DNA from: Paraspadella gotoi
Lineage: Eukaryota > Chaetognatha
NCBI GenBank assembly: GCA_051294375.1
Contig: CM119268.1
Location: 12,342,493 to 12,406,492 of the forward strand
Length of the DNA stretch: 64,000 nucleotides
Direction: 5' to 3'
The notes under the pieces were generated by a model, which did no database searches, had not been told where the DNA came from, and saw only the letters and a list, made by a program, of their open reading frames with translations. Shown in pieces: positions 23,534-36,800 of this stretch. Within the stretch, counting starts at the first letter, position 1. Each line of letters starts with the position of its first letter. Made by a program: the position numbers and the translations under genes.

Positions 23534-26500
23534 CAACGAGACCCGAGGGAGATGCCAATGGCGAATCCAACGACGGCGCCAGTTGGTTGAAATCTTCATG
23601 AACTTCGCTGCCCTCGCTCGAGCGGCAGCTGCTGAACATCCCTCAGGGTCGTTTTGATGCTGCAAGTTGCTACAAAAGCCGAGTGGTTATGCGGTTTTGC
23701 TTCGATTCGAGAATTTTTGCTCATCGAAAACTTTTCCATATTTGCAATCACAGTGACATTTAAATCATAAATTGTTGTCAGTTAATTGTAACAACTTTTC
23801 AGTCACCTCTTCGGACAAAAGAATTTTCTATTCGTACTCTGGTACGTTTAACAAAGTGTTGTTAAAAAGTTAAAATATTTCAAAACAAATTAATATAAGT
23901 AAAAGAAATTTACTTTGACTTTATCTAAAATTCTCAAGCTGTAGTAGTAGATATTCCAAATTTATTCTCATATACTTAAGTGAAACAACAAAAAGAAACG
24001 AACGTAAACAGCCAATGTTAATGAAACTATCAAGCTTTAAAATAGTACACAAGATTTTGTTACAAATACTAAAGTACATTAAATGTCTTTTCATACCTGT
24101 TTTGTCTGTCTCTCATAAAGGGCGACCATGAAGGAAATCTTCTATCTTTATCCCCCTCTCTCTCTCTTATCTTTCCTCTCTCTCTCTCTCTTCCCAAAAC
24201 AAAAGAGAAAATGAATCTCTTCCATCTTCGGCCTCTTGATACCTGAAGCGCGCGTCAAATCCCAGATTATCAAATCTATTTATCGTCGACTTGGCAATTT
24301 TGCCTTCGTTTTCTCCTCCTCCTTACTTTCTTGCCATCTTCTCTCGTCGTCGGTTGCTGCCTCAATATCCCAATTGCCATCTTCCCTAAAGACTCCTTTC
24401 TTGCCGAAAGACTCCTTTCTTGCCATTTTTTTGTCCTCTTTCGCTGGCCTAATATCCGAATTGCCATCTTCCAAAAAGACTCCTTTCTTTCCATTTTCTC
24501 TTATCGTCTTTGGCTGTCTCAATATTCGAAGGGCCATCTTCCTTTTGCTGGCTTAATATATTCGGATTGCCATCTTCTTTTAAAGATCCTCTTTTTAAAC
24601 ATTTTCTCTCGTCGTTTCAATATCCGAGTGGCTATCTTTCCTAAAGATCCTTTAGGGTCTTAGCCTCTTTTTTACTACCTTAGGTACGCCTCGTATTATT
24701 TTTTTCATTATTTCTTTCGATTAAGAATTTTTAAAAATTTCTCTCATGTCTTTCTTTCTTTCACTGCTTCCTGTCCGTGACGATCTTCTTTGTCCACGTT
24801 CCTTATTCTTCGGTTTCCTCTCAATACGACTAACTGCCTTCACCAAATTTCCGTCGAGGAATTTCGGAGGCAAAAACTGCCACCAAAAATCAATACATAT
24901 TCGGTTTTAATTGCCTCGTAAAAGTTTTAACGCGGCAGAGAGAAGAAGAAAGAAGAAGGAGAAAGAAGAAGAAGAAAAAAAGGAGACGAAAGAAAATAAG
25001 AAAGAAAAAAAAAACAAATAGACGAAGAAGAAAATTATTCGGCACCGACCTTTAAAACAAATTCCGCCTTTCGATATTTTTAGTTTTTGAGCTGGAGATA
25101 ATTGAAATTGCTTCGTTTGAGAGAGAGAGAGAGAGAGACGATGCCAGTTTATTGATGGGAGTTTCCAAATTTAATTCGTCACATTAATATTATATCTTTA
25201 TACTAAAACAATAAAAATAAAAACGACGCTTCCACCGTCGATTTCCAAGACGTTTAATCAACCGCGGTGCAAGCGAACGCAATCGCTGATCTTATTAATC
25301 CCGATAATAACGCACAAGTACAACGTGCCAAAAAATGAGTGCGCCTGAGAGCAAAACGTGTCCTTCCATTTGATTATGAGCCACTGCGAAAGCTCCCGGC
25401 TTCAAATTGAGAAATGCACAAAGCATTAAATAATTTTCTCCGACCCAACATGAAACGAAAATGAGGTACGTTCACTCACCCGGTGCACGCAGAAAGAGTT
25501 CAGATGCGTCCACTCAACCCGCGCATGCGCGCGACGCGCAACTGGAAAAAAAACGCGTTTCCGTCGAAAATCGGCGATTACGCTGTCCGTCGTTGACAGG
25601 CGTTATTGATTACTGGCTGACGTAAGAAAGACAAATGATGGAACTCTGTCGACGACGACGACGACGACAACGACCACGAGAGCAGAGACGAAGACGAGGA
25701 TGACGAAAAGGAAGAATTAGAGGGAAAAAAGAGTGATGAGCAAAAAAAGAAAAAAACTGTCGCCAGACTAGAAAGAAGACAGTTTGTTTAATGATAAAAC
25801 TGATAAGAAGAATGGAATCTACGGGAGATAATGTGACGACTGAGACGGAGAAAGAGAAACTGAGACAGAGAGAGATAGAGAAAATTGTCTTTTCGATCCA
25901 CAGTTTCCGGACTTTTGGGATGATTTTTTTTTATAAAATATACGTTTCGAATTTTATTGTAGGACCCTTAATCTAACGTGTGCCGTTGTCTAAATTAGTT
26001 AAGTAGAGTAAGTGAGCCGTATTCGAAAAAATACATTATTTATGACCTAAAACGTCCTCCATACCCTTTTTTTTTATTGCCATGAATCCAGAATTACGGG
26101 CTAAAAGTTCTTCGTTGGAAACTTAGTATTCGTCCGAAGCTGGATCGATCTGGGAATTTCTCTGCACTGAACATATATTTTCTCTTCGCACACCCATTTA
26201 CGCAAACCTCGCCCTGACATTTCTTCCATCAGTCTGCTCAGAGCCGCTCACATCGAAAACGGTCGGGCTATGCGAGGAAATTACTTTTTTTACGATTAGC
26301 GCATTAGCCTTCTTTTTGTTCCACTATTCTTAGTCATGCGTCGTGCTCTACAGTCACTTTTCTTTTCTGGTAGAATTCAATAAATTTTTTTTTTTTTTTT
26401 TACAAATCGTTCCATACAATAGAAATATTTCTCGGTTTGTCCAATTCTCATAGCCATTCTTTTAAACGTTTGCCTATCCAAACTAACCAAATCGACTTAG

Positions 26501-28670
26501 CATTAAACAATCCTCGCTCAGTCATTCCCAATTCTTTCGGTATTTAAAAATCTCGCGCCCTTCTCAGGCGGGAATAGGAGGCCCCAACGCTGGGCTCGCC
26601 TCCCATCCCCGCTCCGAGTCCTCGGTTCCCAAGAGTTAAACTCGCGGTTTCATTACTAATTCATGACTTGTGTTTCTTATGTTGATTTGGTTCGTGAGCG
26701 GATTTTAAAGGAAAAACAAGCGAAAAGACGGGAAACGGTTTTCGGGCTTCATATTTTTATCTGGGAATGTGGTTTTTTTTATTTTTACTCATCTTTGAAT
26801 TTATTACCGTTTTTTGGGACTATGTCTCACGAAAATGTTCATAATTTTGAAGGGTGGATGTTGTTCGAGAAGTTGCGTAAACGCTTAGATATTAAGTAAG
26901 TTCTATGATATAGATAACTGTGTACCGTGAGCGTATGCATCCGAATAGGCTAATAATATTTGTAAAGGTAAAAAAAGTTGAAAGGTTCAAATTACGTACT
27001 TTTGAAATAGCATTCTTTTTTTTCCCCCCCAAGTGTTGTTTCTAGTATTTAGAGAGCAAAGCTTGAAAATAAAACGGCACGGCCGCTCAAGAGCTTAAGC
27101 AAAATTCAAAAGCGGATGAAAAAAAATTCTCCGTCGCGTTTGAAACTTTAGTAGAAAGAAGGTAGGGAGAAAAGGAGAGTAGAAAAAAAGATAATACATT
27201 CATCTAATTGCCTTTTTTTATTGCTGCGAATGGAAATAAGTCTTTTGTTGTTTCTCTGCCGAGCAAGACGCCATAAATTCCACCGTCAACTATACAATGT
27301 AGGGGAGATAATTCTTTTCGTGCGCAGCGAAAAGAAATTATGCTAAAAAAAGCGCAAAGGTTTTAAATGTTGTCTCCATTTAACTTTCTTATTATTTATT
27401 AACGATGTATTTTGGTTAAAAGTCTAATTTTAACACGAAGGAGGAATTATAACCAGACAATTCATCTGGTTATTAAAATCAATCACTCCATCTATGCATA
27501 CTGCGTAAAGTGCATAAAGCACAAAAGTCAAATTTTTGTTTCTACACAACTTGACAATTTCCGTTGGTCATAGAACATGGAATCTGAGGTAATTTACACA
27601 GAGGCCGCCGACTGATCAGACAAACGAGGCCCGTAACAAAGAAAAGCGGCCGTTTCCTTTTTTTTCCATTTTTTTTTCTTTTTTTATTAAATTTTATTCT
27701 TACCCTTTTTTTTCTGACTTTCAATTCATTTCTCATCGCGCATAGAGAACTTGCAAGGTTGCCACTTTTTCTATGTCGCGAGTTCCCACAGATTCCCGAT
27801 GCGTTCAGAGACCACAAGGTCTTTCTCTTTTTATTTTTTTCCCTTTCGTCTTTCGCTCCTTTCAAAATCCTCCTCGTTCTTTCTAAGACGATTTGGAATT
27901 TTTTCAATCTTGTTTTTTCTACGATATATCCGGTTATAATAGTCTTTTAATGAAGATTATCTTTAAACTTTTTTTTTAAATTGTATTATGTCTAATTTGC
28001 CTCGAGTCCACAGTTCTTGTCATTTTACATCTTCTTCTTTCAGTTCTACCTTAAATTTTTCCTGAACGATCAATGACGGTGAAAAAAACTTGCTTCCCTC
28101 AACAAATTGGAAGCAGTTACCATTTGTCTCAATCGCCATTTCTTTCGTCCATTCGTTTGTACATCCTTCAGTCAACATTAGCGAGCGTTTACTACCTTCG
28201 CATTTTTTCCCGCCATAATTTTTCACTTTTCTTTTTTTTTTTTCTTTCCTTCCTTCAATCCCCGTAGCGTTTTCGAGACCGCAAGGTTCCCCACTTTTTT
28301 TTTTCTCTCTCGTGATTTCAACATTGAAAAAGTTGAACAACCGAGATGACAAATTGCTCAGGGGAATTGAGCATGAAATAACGCTAGACGAGTAGAGAGA
28401 AAAGGAGGAAGGGGATAGAAGGAAGGAGAGAACGGGTTAATCAGAGAGAGAGAGAGAGACAGGAGAGAGAGAGAGAGAGGAAAGAGGAGTATTGAGAAAG
28501 AAGACGAGAAAGAGAGGAGAGCGTAGAGAGAGAGATCATGAGTGGCGGCATCGATAACATATAAATGGCCCATCAAGATGTAGTGGCTAGGAGCAGACTT
28601 CGCAAGAAAAGAAATGCCTATTTTCCCAAATTTGGAAAGGATGAGAGACGGAGAGAGGAACAGAGGAGGA

Positions 28671-28701
<31 letters not shown>

Positions 28702-30349
28702 TTCAGCTTTCCTTGATTTCCATCTGTTTTACTTTAATCGTTTTCTCGGAAATTGCAAATTCGAGTAGGAAATTTTTTAAACTAAGTAAACGTAACAAAA
28801 ACAATGAAGAATATCAAGAAATTCGATTTTTTGCTGATTTTATTATTTTTTTTTTTGTTATTCATCTTTTATTTATTTTTATTTCTTATTATAATTCATT
28901 TTATCAATATTTAGGTTTCCTCCTGCTTATTGACTGATTTTTATGGAGAGAAGACCAAGTTTTTAAACTCGTCGATTTAGTTGTTACAATTTTTAAAAAA
29001 TAGCACAATATAAGCTTGCAAAATTAATTAACTCAAGAATTGAAAAAGATATAACACAGAGAAATCAACTTATCGGGGTGTTTAGTGAGTTTAATGATGC
29101 AGATAGATCAGGACCCATTTTCGATTTGAAATAATCGTCTCAAATCTCCCTGGAAAAGGGAAAGGTAAGAGTCAGATATCGAATCCTCGGTCATCGATCT
29201 CCCTGTGGCAATGGCCACGTCGTTTCTTCTGAGCATTTGATCATAAAAATTATAATTAAGAATAAAACGAATATGAAGCGATAAAAATACAAAAATATGA
29301 GGACGGAATGACGAGATGGATCGTGGTGATAATCTGACTAAGAAGTGAGAATGAAAAGAAAAGATATTATGAAAAGAAAGAGTGAGAGAGATATAGAGAG
29401 AGAAAGGAAAAATATTAATAATAATCATAAAGTTATGCTTTAAAAGATTAAGATTTAGTGAAAGATGACACGTGTGAGTACAATTACAGTTGCAGGTACA
29501 TGCTTCGTTCAAGAGTGAGAAGAGAAAAAGAATACTAAGTGACCAAGGAGCGATATTTAATACCAGGTGACAGTCTCCACGGGAGAGCGATTAAGAATGG
29601 AAGATAAAAATCGGTGCGAGAGAGAAAAAGAGCGTCTGCCTGAGGGGAGGAAAGAAAAAAAAATAAAAAAAGGCGCGACAGAAAAAAAGAAAGAAAAAAA
29701 TAAAAGGAAAGAATCGATGGCGGAAAAGATAACAAAGAGAAACGAGTCGCTCGTGGGTTCCGTCGCTTCATTTTCTCAAATTGCTTATGGCAAATACAGC
29801 AATGGCGAATGGCGAATGGCGAATAGAGAATTCCATGTAGAGAGAGAGTGTCTGGGGGGAGGGAAAGACCAGACGACGCTGTCACGCTTGGAACGCTTCA
29901 TCTCGGGGTCTCGTTCTCTGTTGTTTCTGTATTTTCTCTCTTATGTATTTTCTCCACCTCTCTTTCTCTTTATCTCTCGCTCTTTCTCTCTCTCTCTCCT
30001 CTCTTTATCCTTCTTTTTGCACTCTTTCCCAAACTTACCTGTTCCAGTGAATCTCTTGTTTTTTTATAAAAAAAAAATCTCATTATGCAAATCTCGTTAA
30101 TCGAAGTTGATGCTTCGTTTCTGTTTCGCTTCAGCACGAAACGTCAGGTTCCTCTCGTTATCGTCGTCGTCTTTTATTAAATCCGTTACTTCTTTTTTTT
30201 TTTTGCGTCGCTGAGTTTTTTATGCGCCATTTTATTTCAATAGTGCCCAAACTGATTCAATTTTCAATTTCTCTTCATTAATTCTTTAATTTTATCTCTA
30301 ATATCTTGTGGATAAGGCGCTGAAGAGTGCTATCCGCAACTTTTTTAAA

Positions 30350-30440
30350 CCCCTCTAGCAGCCATGGAAGGGGTCCTGAGCTTGAACCAAGTACGTGGTG
30401 GTCGTGAGATGGCTTTACTCAATGAGCCACCGGGTAACGA
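30350..30440 (-). mobile_element. B copy of the tRNA-like element
   Basis: The minus strand carries A-box-like TGGCTCATTGAG and B-box-like GGTTCAAGCTC about 41 nt apart. This is the counterpart of the element at 14145-14265. Confidence 0.33.
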
Positions 30441-31283
30441 CTGAAGGCGTCATGCTTATAGGCGGGGTGAGCTTATGCAATGCCCGACTACGATCTAACC
30501 CTGATCTCTTACCAAATATTTTTTACACCCGCATCCCTATCCCTTAGTCTTTTTTTTTAAAACAGCTAATACTTGAACTCTAACCTAAATAATCTGTAGC
30601 AATAACCATCTTCCTAATCTCTTAACCAGTTGAAGCCTAAGCGTCAAAGCTGACCTTATTTCACTACCTCAACCTTTCGGGAAAATCCCGGCCAATTTTT
30701 TTTTTTTTTTTTTTTTTTTTTTGGTGAAATCAATGTCGTTTCATGCCAAATTTTGATTATTCTCGAATTCGCGAAACCTACGCTAATCGATTAATTGGGT
30801 TCGTAGTTAATAGTTACGACGGTTCAAATGTCGAGTCAAGGACGAGCGTGACGTAACACTTTGCGTTCCTTTTTTTTTTCTCTCTCTTTTAATTATCTCG
30901 TTATCTCTAAATGAACGACGTGCTTTTCTCTCCCACTCGATGCCTGAAAAATGTAACTCGATAACTCGCACAATCTCCGCCCAAACGCCCCTGCAAGATC
31001 CGAAACAAACAGAGGTTTTCTAAATAAAAATATGAGTAACCCGGTAATTTTCTATAAATTTTTAAACGTTCATGCAATTCGTTGAGTTCCCTGGCTTATG
31101 TCTGAAAAGATGAGTAAATTTATTTAAAGTTCTAACTACTTAAAGCATAGTGAAACAAGTAAATTTAGCAACTTTTATATTTACGCTATTAGTTGTAAAT
31201 TTATATAATACTATACTTTTTCGCTTTCCAGGCGCTCGAACGAAGAATCGTGATAAACGATAATTGCAGGTTTACTCTGCAGA

Positions 31284-31328
<45 letters not shown>

Positions 31329-32125
31329 AGAGACTGCATCGCTTACATTCAATAAATTTTCATTGCGTCTCCCATTTCACGCGCCAAGGTTTCATCTTCG
31401 TTTAATTCACTGACTGTTCGTTAAGATTCCGCCGATTCATCACTCGGGGCTGCGACGGAGGCGTCTGGAAAGACGGCGGCGGCGGCGGCGGCGACGGAGG
31501 CGGCGGCGGCGGCGACGCAGGCGGCAGCGGAGGCGGCTGTGGCGGCGACGGTGGTTGCGAATGCGCAGGAGTCGGTGGCTGTGGCTGTAGAGGGGAAAAA
31601 GTGAACTGATGCCAGGCACCAGATTCCTTGATTATATCCAGGGACGGGTACTATTTTAAAAATACTAAATATCAAAAATATTTATTAAATCTTATCTCAA
31701 TCCCCAGCGACGATCTTAGCGTATTGTATGATCCGCTCGACGGTCGGGCAGACTGACGACGCCGACGGTCGGGCAGATTGAAGACGCCGACGGTCGGGCA
31801 GACTGACGAGTGACGACGCCCGCCTTTCACAGGCCGAGTTTGTCGGCTCGTCGGTGGCTTTCAGGTGGTGTCTGAATTCGTGTCGACTATGACGTCGGTG
31901 TTGACAGCAGCTGTGTCTGGCGACAGTCGAGTGTCTAACTGTCTATGGTCTGGTTCAGTTTCTTTGTCCTTTATCGAACAAAGAATATAGAAAAAAAAAG
32001 ATTTTTTCTCATTCTTATTATCTCTCTCTCTTTCTCTCTCTCTCTCTCTTTCTCTCCCTCTCTCCCTCTCTCTCCGCAAAAAGGAAAAAAACTGGGATTA
32101 ACATAAAACAGTGAAAAATGTTTTA

Positions 32126-32194
32126 NNNNNNNNNNNNNNNNNNNNNNNNNNNNNNNNNNNNNNNNNNNNNNNNNNNNNNNNNNNNNNNNNNNNN
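32126..32194. other. Assembly gap (69 N) next to the palindrome centre
   Basis: The roughly 85 bp on the right (CT run, then a short unique string ending GAAAAATGTTTTA) repeat the roughly 85 bp on the left, so the gap separates two versions of the same sequence. Confidence 0.97.
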
Positions 32195-32282
32195 CTCTCT
32201 CTCTCTCTCTCTCTCCCTCTCTCCCTCTCTCTCCGCAAAAAGGAAAAAACTGGGATTAACATAAAACAGTGAAAAATGTTTT

Positions 32283-33785
32283 AACTCTCCCTCTCTACTC
32301 CTCTCGCCTCTCCCTCCTCTTCCGTCGCCATCCAATTTTCTCCAAGTGGTCGTTCTCGATATTGCATCTCATTCAAAAGAGTTAATAGACGACGCCGACC
32401 GTAAAAAAAAACATTTTTTCACTTTTATGGTAATCCAGTTTCTATCCTTTTTGCGGAGAGAGAGGAGAGAGCGGAGAAGAGAGAGAGAGAAAGAAAAAGA
32501 GGAGCAGAGAAATAATAGAAATGAAATTAATCTTTTTTCTATATTCTTTGTTCGATAAAGACAAAGAAACTGAAAAAACCAGACCATAGACAGTTAGAAC
32601 ACTCGACTGTCGCCAGACACAGCTGCTGTCAACACCCGACTCATAGTCGACACGAATTCAGGAACCACCGAAAGCCATCGACGAAGCCGACAAACTCGGC
32701 TGTGAAAGGCGGGCGTCGTCACTCGTCCCAGTCTGACCGACTTCGGCGGCTGTCCAATCATGCCGAACCGCTCGCGTCGTCAGTCTGCCCCGACCGTCGA
32801 GCGGATCATACAATAACTGCTAAGATCGCGGCTGGGGATTGAGATAAGATTTAATAAATATTTTTGATATTTAGTATTTTTAAAATAGTACCGTCCACAT
32901 GGATTTTTATATCAGAAATCTGGTGCTGGCATCAGTTCACTTTTTCCCCCTCTACAGCCACAGCCACCGACTATCCTGCGCATTCGCAACCAGCCGTCAG
33001 CGCCACAGCGCTCTCCCTGCCGCCTCGCGTCGGCCTCGCGTCGCCGCCGCCGCCGCCCGCCGGCCGCGCCTATCCAGACGCCTCCGATCGCAGCCCCGAG
33101 TGAGAATCGGCGGAATCTTAACGAACAGTCAGTGAATTAAAAACCGAAAGATGAAACCTTGGCGCGTGAATGGGGACCGCATGAAATTTATTTGAAATGT
33201 AAGCGATGCCAGTCTCGCGGCCGCCGCCCAGGCCGCCGCCGCCGCCCCTCTGCAGAGTAAACCTGCAATTATCGTTTATCACGATTCTTCGTTCGACGCC
33301 TGAAAGCGAAAATAATAGTATTTAATAAACTTTACAACAAAGCGTATAATATAAAAGTTGCTAATTTACTTGTTTCACTATGCTTTAAGTAGTAGAACTT
33401 TAAATAAATTTACTCATTTTCAGACATAAGACCAGGGAACTCAAGCAATTGCATGAACGTTTAAAAATTTATAGGAAAATTACCGGGTTTACTCATATTT
33501 TTATTTAGAAAACCTTTGTTTGTTTACGGATCTGCAGGGGCGTTTGGGCGGAGATTGTGCGAAAGTTATCGAGTTACAATTCGATTCGATGAAGCTCGTT
33601 CATTTTAAGATAACGAGATATTAATAAGAGAGAGGGAAAAAAAAGAACGCAAAGTGTACTTACTCACGTCGTCTTGACTTCGACATTGAACGTCGTAACT
33701 ATTACTACGAACCACATAAATACGCATTAGCGTAGTTCCGGAATTCGAGAATAAATCAAATTTGCATGAACGACATTGATTTCAC

Positions 33786-33820
<35 letters not shown>

Positions 33821-36800
33821 GCCGGGATTTTGCCACGAAATAGCCAAGTTGAGGTAAGTGAAAAAGCGTCAGCTTTGACGCTTAGGCTTAGACGTTAAAC
33901 GTAGAGTTAGGATAGGAGCGTTATTGCCTACAGATTAGATTTGGTTCAGTATTACATGTTTTAAAGGATAAGGATAGGGATCAGGGTTAAAAATATTTGG
34001 TAAGAGATCAGGTAGATCGTAGTCGGGCAATATGCATAAGCTCACCCGCCTATAAGCATGAACGCCTCAGTCGTTACCCGGTGGCTCATTGAGTAGAAGC
34101 CATCTTCACGAAACCACCACGTTAACTTGGCTTCAAGCTCAGGACCCTTCCATGGCTGCTAGAGGTTTAAAAAGTGCGGATAGCACTCTTCAGCGCCTTA
34201 TCCACAACGATATTAGAGATAAATTAAAGAATTATTGAAGAGAAATTGAAAATTGAATCCAGTTTGGGCACTAATTGAAATAAAATGGCGCATAAAAAAC
34301 TCAGCGACGCAAAAAAAAAAAAAAAAAAAGTAGTAACGGATTTAATAAAAGACGACGACGATACGAAGGACACCTGACGTTTTGCTGAGACGAAACAGAA
34401 ACGAAGCAATCAACTCGACTTAACGTAGATTATGCTATATGAGATTTTTTTTTTTATAAAAAAACCAAGAGATTCACTGGAACGGTAAGTTTGGGAAAAG
34501 GTGCAAAAAGAAGATAAAAGAGGAGAGAGAGAGAGAAAGAGAGCGAGAGAAAAGAGAAAGAGAGGTGGAGAAAATACAAAGAGAGAAACATACAGAAACA
34601 ACAAGCGGAAGAGACCCCGAGAATGAAGCGTCCAAGCGTGACAGCGTCGTCTAGGATCTTTCCTCCCCCCAGACACTCTCTCTCTCACTGAATTCTCCTA
34701 TTCGCCATTCCCATTCGCCATCCTGCTGTATTCCATAAGCAATTTAGAGAAAATGAAGCGACGAAACCACAGCGACCGTTTCTCTTTGTTATCTTTTCCG
34801 CCAGTCGATTCTTTCCTTTTTTTTTTCTTTCTTTTTTCTGTCGCGCCTTTTTATTTTTTTTTCTCCTCCCCTCAGGCAGACGCTCTTTTTCTCTCTCGCA
34901 ACCGATTTTTATCTTCCATTCTTATCGCCTCCTCCCGTGGAGACTGGTCACCTGGTATTAATTATGCGCTCCTTGGTTCACTTTTGATGTTTTCTCCTTC
35001 TCACTTGTGAATGAAGCATGTACCTGCAACTGTAAATTGTACTCACACGTGTCATGCTTTCACTAAATCTTAATCGTTTTAAGCGATAACTTTATGATTC
35101 ATTATTACATATCTTTTCCTTTCCCTCATATCTACTCTGAACTCTTTCTTTCATAATATCTTTTCATTTTCATTCGTCACGTTCTTAGTCAGATTATCAC
35201 CAACGATCCATGCTCGTCATTACCGTCCTCATATTTTTCGTATTTTTATCGCTTCCATATTCGTTTTATATCTTAATTATAATTTTTATGATCAAAAATG
35301 CTCAGAAGAAACGACAGATGGCCAATTGCCACAGGGAGATCGAATGACCGAGCGATTCGAATCTGACTCTTTACCTTCCCTTTATCCACGGGAGAATTGA
35401 GAACGATTAATTCAAATCCGAAAATGGGTCCTAATGCTATCTGCATCATATAACTCACTAAACACCCACGATAAGTTGATTCTTCTCTGTTTTATATCTT
35501 TTTTCATTCTTAGTTAATTACATTTTGCAAAGCTATATATTGTGCTATTTTTTAAAAATTGTAACAACTAAATCGACCGAGCTTAAAAACTTGGTCTTCT
35601 CTCCATAAAAATCAGATCATTAAAGAGGAGGACCTACAAATATTGATAAAATAATTATACTAAAGAAATAAAAATAAAATAAAAGATGTGAAATAACAAA
35701 AAAAACATAATAAATCAGCAAAAAATGACGAATATTCTTGAATATTCTTCATTGTTTTGTATACGTTTACTTAGTTTACATAAAATTTCCTAACTCGGAA
35801 TTTGCCAATTTTCCCGCAGAAACCATTAAAGTAAACAGGATGGATATCAAGGAAAGCTGAACTTCTCTCTTCCCTCTCTCTCCATCTCTCTCTCCTCCAT
35901 CCTTTCTCCTCTCTCTCGTTCTCTCTCTCTCATCTCTAAATTTGGAAATGAAGGCATTTTCTTTTCTTGCCGAAGTCTGCTCAGCCACTACATCTTGATG
36001 CCATTTAATGTTATCGATGCGCCAACTTCATGATCTCTCCCTCTCTCTCCTTCCTCTCTCTTCATCGTCTACTCTTCGCCATTCTCTCTTCTCTTTGCTC
36101 TTTCTGATCGCTCTTCCTCTCTCCATCTTCTGTCTCTCTCTCTCCTCTCTGATAACGCCGTCTCTTCCTTCCTTCTATCCCCTTCCTCCTTTCTCTCTAC
36201 TCTCGTAGCGTTTTCATGCTCATTCCCTGAGCTTTTGTCATCTCGGTTGTTCAACTTTTCAATGTTGGAAAGATCACGAAGAGAGAAAAAAAAAGCTGGG
36301 GAACACTTGCGGTCTCGTAAAAACGCTACGGGGATTGAAGAGAAGGAAAGAAAATAAAAAAAAAAGTGCAAAAAATTATGGCGGGAAAAAATGCGAGGGA
36401 TAGTAAACGCTCGCTAATTTGACTGAAAGGATGTACAAACGATGACCGAAGAAATGGCGATTGAGACAAATTAACTGCCTTCCAATTTGTTGAAGGGAAA
36501 GCAAAGTTTTTTACGTCATTGATCGTTCAGCTGAAAAATTATAGGTTAACTGAAGAAGAAAGATGTAAAAGACAAGAACTGTGGACTCGAGGCACAATTG
36601 CATAAACAATTTAAGAAAACAAAGTTTAATAAGATAATTCTTCATTAAACAGACTATTATAACCGGATATAATCGTAGAAGAAAACAAGATGTTGAAAAA
36701 AATCCACAATCGTCTAGAAAGAAAAGAGGCAGGTATTGAAAGGAGCGAAAGACGAGGAAAGGAAATAAAGAAAAGACCTTTGGGTCTCTAGAACGCATCG

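Larger units (their letters stand above)
18015..32282 (+). repeat. Block B: direct copy of block A
   Basis: Colinear with A 1672-15940. Most differences are one- or two-base insertions and deletions, often in homopolymers, plus local changes such as an altered segment at 21605-21625, a roughly 24-bp insertion near 30915-30940 and microsatellite length differences. The final 88 bp (32195-32282), after a 69-N gap, repeat the last part before the gap. None of the candidate exons keeps a better frame here than in A. Confidence 0.93.

Noticed and set aside
32283-32340. Leftover hairpin adapter at the palindrome centre
   Set aside because: The CT-rich sequence here is explained by the reverse complement of A 16005-16080 and does not contain a GTTGTTGTTGTTG-type adapter loop.
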